This document shows positions 61,251 through 64,000 of a DNA stretch of 64,000 nucleotides, in pieces. The DNA lies in the NCBI RefSeq assembly GCF_018687715.1, contig NC_056766.1, forward strand, positions 17,114,001 through 17,178,000. Direction: 5' to 3'. Both the position numbers and the translations under genes were made by a program. Position 1 is the stretch's first letter. The number at the start of each line of letters is the position of its first letter. The notes beneath the pieces are model-generated. The model saw nothing but the letters and a program-made list of their open reading frames with translations. It ran no database searches and was not told the DNA's origin. This DNA comes from Carya illinoinensis (taxonomy: Eukaryota; Streptophyta; Magnoliopsida; Fagales; Juglandaceae).

Positions 61251-61389
61251 ATGGAGGACCCATCTTTTCAATTCCTCATTGCTTTTTGTATCTGGACAGT
61301 GGAAAGGACCCACCCCCTCTTCTGTAATTCTCTTTAATATATATTATAAGCTTGATTAGAAAAAAAAAAAAAAGTCCAAGTAACATATC

Positions 61390-62495
61390 AATTTAAAACA
61401 TGTAGTGCACAAGAACATGATCATGTTCATACAATAATGTCATATTTATGTTCCATAATCACAACATACAAGCATATCCATTTCATTAAAAAAAATAGCA
61501 CAATAGCCTTTAGACAAACACTCCACATACACAATTTCATTATATTTCCATTACAATATAAAATCATCATTTGTGAACGACACAAAAATATTAATATGTA
61601 ATTGGCTTATATATATAGTTGGAAAAGTAGTTGCATACAAATGTACAGATGCCTTAAGCTAAATTCCAACACTAACTCTAACAATTATCACTTGACTAAA
61701 CATATAATTGTTTTCTTTTGCATTAGACAAAAGATCAAACACTTTGAGAACGAAATTTTGTGTATGGCATGTGAAAATTAATATCATGACGTTTACATTC
61801 CACATATATAAATGTAAAATATTAACTATTAATTGGGTTGACACCTTGAGATGAGAAAAATCTCCACAAAAAACAAGAATATGCATAGACATTTGGCAAC
61901 TCGGATTGAATAAAAGTCAAGTGCTATTGATCATGAATATAAATGAAGGATAAAATATAAAAATAAGTAAATCATCATAATATGTATAAATTAGAAAAAC
62001 CACATCAATGTTGAAGTACAATAGAAATTTGTCCATAGGAATTCAAGAAGTCATCGGGGTTCATTGCATAATATATATACATTATACATGCATTTATGGA
62101 GGAGCCTTACCTTAAAGCTATTTGATGCAGGACTTTCCTGGATGCAAGAGAGTATTATATGTAAATAGCAAATTTTAGGAATGAGTCAAATCCAAGAATG
62201 GGAAATAACCCAAAGAAAATGAAAATCAGATCACAGCAACTTGCCTTCCTGATCGAATATTTACAATATTGCTATCTCTCTCATTTTTCAACAAATATCA
62301 TTGTTATTGTCTCAAAATTATTACTAACTAAATTGGCATTCCAAACTTGAGGTTTCTTGCAACAATTATCTTACAAGGAAGTTTTTCCATTACAATTGCA
62401 TCAATTTGCAAAGAGAAATAAACTTTTATTGGAAAAAAATGTACACTTTAGTATGGAAAAAAAATTCGTTGCAAAAAGCATTTCTTGTTGGAGTA
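61390..62495. other. Right part of the CACTA element
   Basis: AT-rich and non-coding; it starts with the second target copy of the LINE and ends with the decayed CACTA terminus. CGTTGCAAA-like words increase towards the end. Confidence 0.55.
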
Positions 62496-62652
62496 TATAT
62501 ATTAAGGCGTTGACTGCCGGTCAAAAGTGGTAAAGATGTTGTGGAATATGAAAATATCAATACCATTGTTGTAACTTGTGAGGCCAGGAGGCTGCCCATT
62601 TCACGCCGTCCTGTCCAAGACCCAAGTCTTCAACCTTTGACTGGGTCGTCGT
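62496..62652. other. Single-copy-like flank
   Basis: Together with 63931-64000 this is DNA of mixed composition with no visible gene; joined across the insertion it reads through the target site. Confidence 0.35.
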
Positions 62653-62667
62653 CTCGTTCATATGACT

Positions 62668-63915
62668 TTTTTTATTTTTTTTTATTTTTTATTTATGAAA
62701 ATATGCTTCATAGCATTCATTCATAAACAAAGTTATAACTGTGACTTATCAATACAGGAGAACCAGACTATAAGTCAACTAATGCAACTGCTCAGGAGCT
62801 TTCCAGCCAACAAATTTCTTTGTGACGGACATTGTCTAAACTTCTACACCTTCTCTCCTGACAGTAGTCAAAAGAGAAAGCGCTCTATCAAAACAGAGCT
62901 AAAACAAACATTTCTTCCAAAGAAGAGAGGTACACTCACGCTCCATCCTCCCAAGGAGGAGGAGTACAATCACACTCTTTCCTACTAAGGAGGAAGAGTA
63001 CTAACACCTACCTTCCTCCAAAAGAGGAGTAGGACAAGCACCCACCTTCCTAAAAAAGGAGTGAGATACTAGCCTATTTATATTATTTATAAAAACTAAA
63101 ACAGACTAATAACTACAAATATATAAAATAAACTGATAATGGGCTGTAAAGCAAAAGGGCCCAGCCTGGGCTAAAGGCCCAGCGTGTATGCACATGGGGG
63201 CCCAACCTGATAGGGTTTCATCTCATCACTCTGTTGCCGCCGCCCATCTTCATCCCTTCTTTCCTCTGCATCTTCCTATGCCTGTCTCTTGCCCAGCCTA
63301 GCAAAGCTCTCATCAAAGTAGGTTTTGAGGACAGCCCACGCCGCACCCTAAGATTTTTCCACTCAGTCACGCCCCGGCGGTATCTCCCCCACGTTCCAGC
63401 AGCACCAACATCCATTCTAGCAGCCCTCTGCACTCCACAGCCAGCCCACACCGCCCCTGCTAAAACCTGAAAAATAGAGCAACTGGTCAAACGTCCGTAA
63501 GAGCCACCGCCCGGCCACTCACCCCAAAAGACCCGAGGCCAAACCTCTGACCACCGAATCCTCTCTGCCAGGTTAGCCCACGCTTCCACACTGCTCAACA
63601 ACACCACGATGCCATATATGACCGGAGAGAAGGGTATTGGGGTGAGCCGAGGGCAAGGCCTTGGCGTAAGAGTCACGGCGATATAGCTCCCTTCACTGAG
63701 AGCTTATCCAAAAACCAAAAATCAAAAACAAGAGAATAAAACAAATCTAAATTAACAGCTACTAATAAAAGAAAAGGAAAAGGAGGGAGGAAAGGAAGGG
63801 AGGATGGAGCCGAAGCCTCGTTCCCCCCTCCCCCGAACTGGTTCTGCTTTGGCTGGGTTTCTAGAGAGAAGTCAGAGGTTCTTTCTCTAGGTTGTGTTTT
63901 TCTCTAGGCTCTTGC
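62668..63915 (-). mobile_element. Poly(A)-tailed retroinsertion of 1.25 kb
   Basis: A 15-bp target duplication CTCGTTCATATGACT stands at 62653-62667 and 63916-63930. The T-rich run at 62668-62695 is the poly(A) tail of a minus-strand insert. The 5' half (63230-63915) is GC-rich, the 3' half AT-rich. The longest frame (63676-63218, minus, 152 codons) matches no family that I know. It is probably a non-autonomous LINE derivative (5' leader plus 3' end) or a retrocopy of a host transcript. Confidence 0.65.
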
Positions 63916-64000
63916 CTCGTTCATATGACTTAGAATCTTACTTTTGCTTTCCTGTCGTGTCGAATCTGGAAGAATACAGTGTGTTTTATTCTTCAAATTT

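Larger units (their letters stand above)
55855..61371 (-). mobile_element. LINE with 5' inversion (twin-primed structure)
   Basis: The target duplication AAGTCCAAGTAACATATC stands at 55837-55854 and 61372-61389. The poly(A) tail (14 A, 61360-61373) is at the right on the plus strand, behind a plus-strand 3' segment (about 61258-61359). The rest, 55855 to about 61257, is in minus orientation and runs from RNase H at the left to ORF1 at the right. The plus-strand segment continues the RNase H protein exactly where the inverted part ends (NLPIF then SIPHC). The two parts share the 12 bases ACCCATCTTTTC. Confidence 0.85.
53775..62495. mobile_element. Non-autonomous CACTA transposon, split by a LINE
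   Basis: The left terminus is CACTACAACAAGAAATAC and the right terminus, read in reverse, TACTCCAACAAGAAATGC; the 24-base termini agree except for three bases. Subterminal DNA on both sides is full of the word CGTTGCAAA and its reverse TTGCAACGA (53860-54290, 55080-55580, 62380-62480), as CACTA elements require for transposase binding. No transposase frame is present. Three-base target copies do not match (ATT and TAT). Removing the LINE leaves about 3.2 kb. Confidence 0.75.

Noticed and set aside
63234..63470. 78-codon plus-strand frame with a signal-peptide-like start
   Set aside because: It lies antisense inside the poly(A)-tailed retroinsertion; a hydrophobic start alone is not enough to call a secreted protein.

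Overview
The window reads as nuclear DNA of a woody eudicot: AT-rich, intron-containing genes with GT-AG junctions, many MITEs, CACTA and hAT relics, Copia, Gypsy and L1-type LINE elements. Several repeat families (a MITE starting near TTAGGGGATG, and LTRs with GCTCGAGCG arrays) give an impression of Fagales such as walnut, hickory or oak, but that is an impression, not a proof. There are no rRNA, tRNA or CRISPR features that I could support.

Host genes are few. A short RADIALIS-like MYB/SANT gene lies at 1885-2184 on the minus strand. A PUB5-like U-box/ARM ubiquitin ligase gene occurs twice in direct orientation, about 37 kb apart (10346-14741 and 47068-51194), as part of a duplicated block (10145-22510 and 46955-51501). 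The five exons have matching lengths in both copies except one, and both copies are broken: copy 1 by an in-frame stop at the end of the U-box, copy 2 by one extra base in exon 3.

The rest is mobile DNA. 5856-9445 is an old Copia element with non-canonical TA...CT ends. 14748-21472 is a very young LTR element that carries only gag and protease, sits directly behind the stop codon of U-box copy 1, has no target duplication and ends in a second copy of its primer binding site. 21499-22191 is a truncated LINE. 25134-30660 is a decayed full-length LINE inserted into a copy of a repeat also seen at 3955-4690. 31529-40500 is a wreck of a minus-strand Copia joined to a plus-strand Tat-like Gypsy element with an antisense gene. 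40850-46960 holds MITEs, a (GA)49 tract, a LINE tail, a hAT transposase relic, decayed LTR pieces and a hairpin. 53775-62495 is a non-autonomous CACTA element that was split by a LINE (55855-61371) with the structure of a twin-primed, inverted insertion. 62668-63915 is a poly(A)-tailed retroinsertion with a 15-bp target duplication.

The most notable points are the LTR element with an unprocessed-looking 3' end, the long twin-primed LINE, the two complementary broken U-box paralogs, and the antisense gene apparently lying inside a giant LTR. No new defence or metabolic system was recognised; the novelty here is in element structure and integration history.
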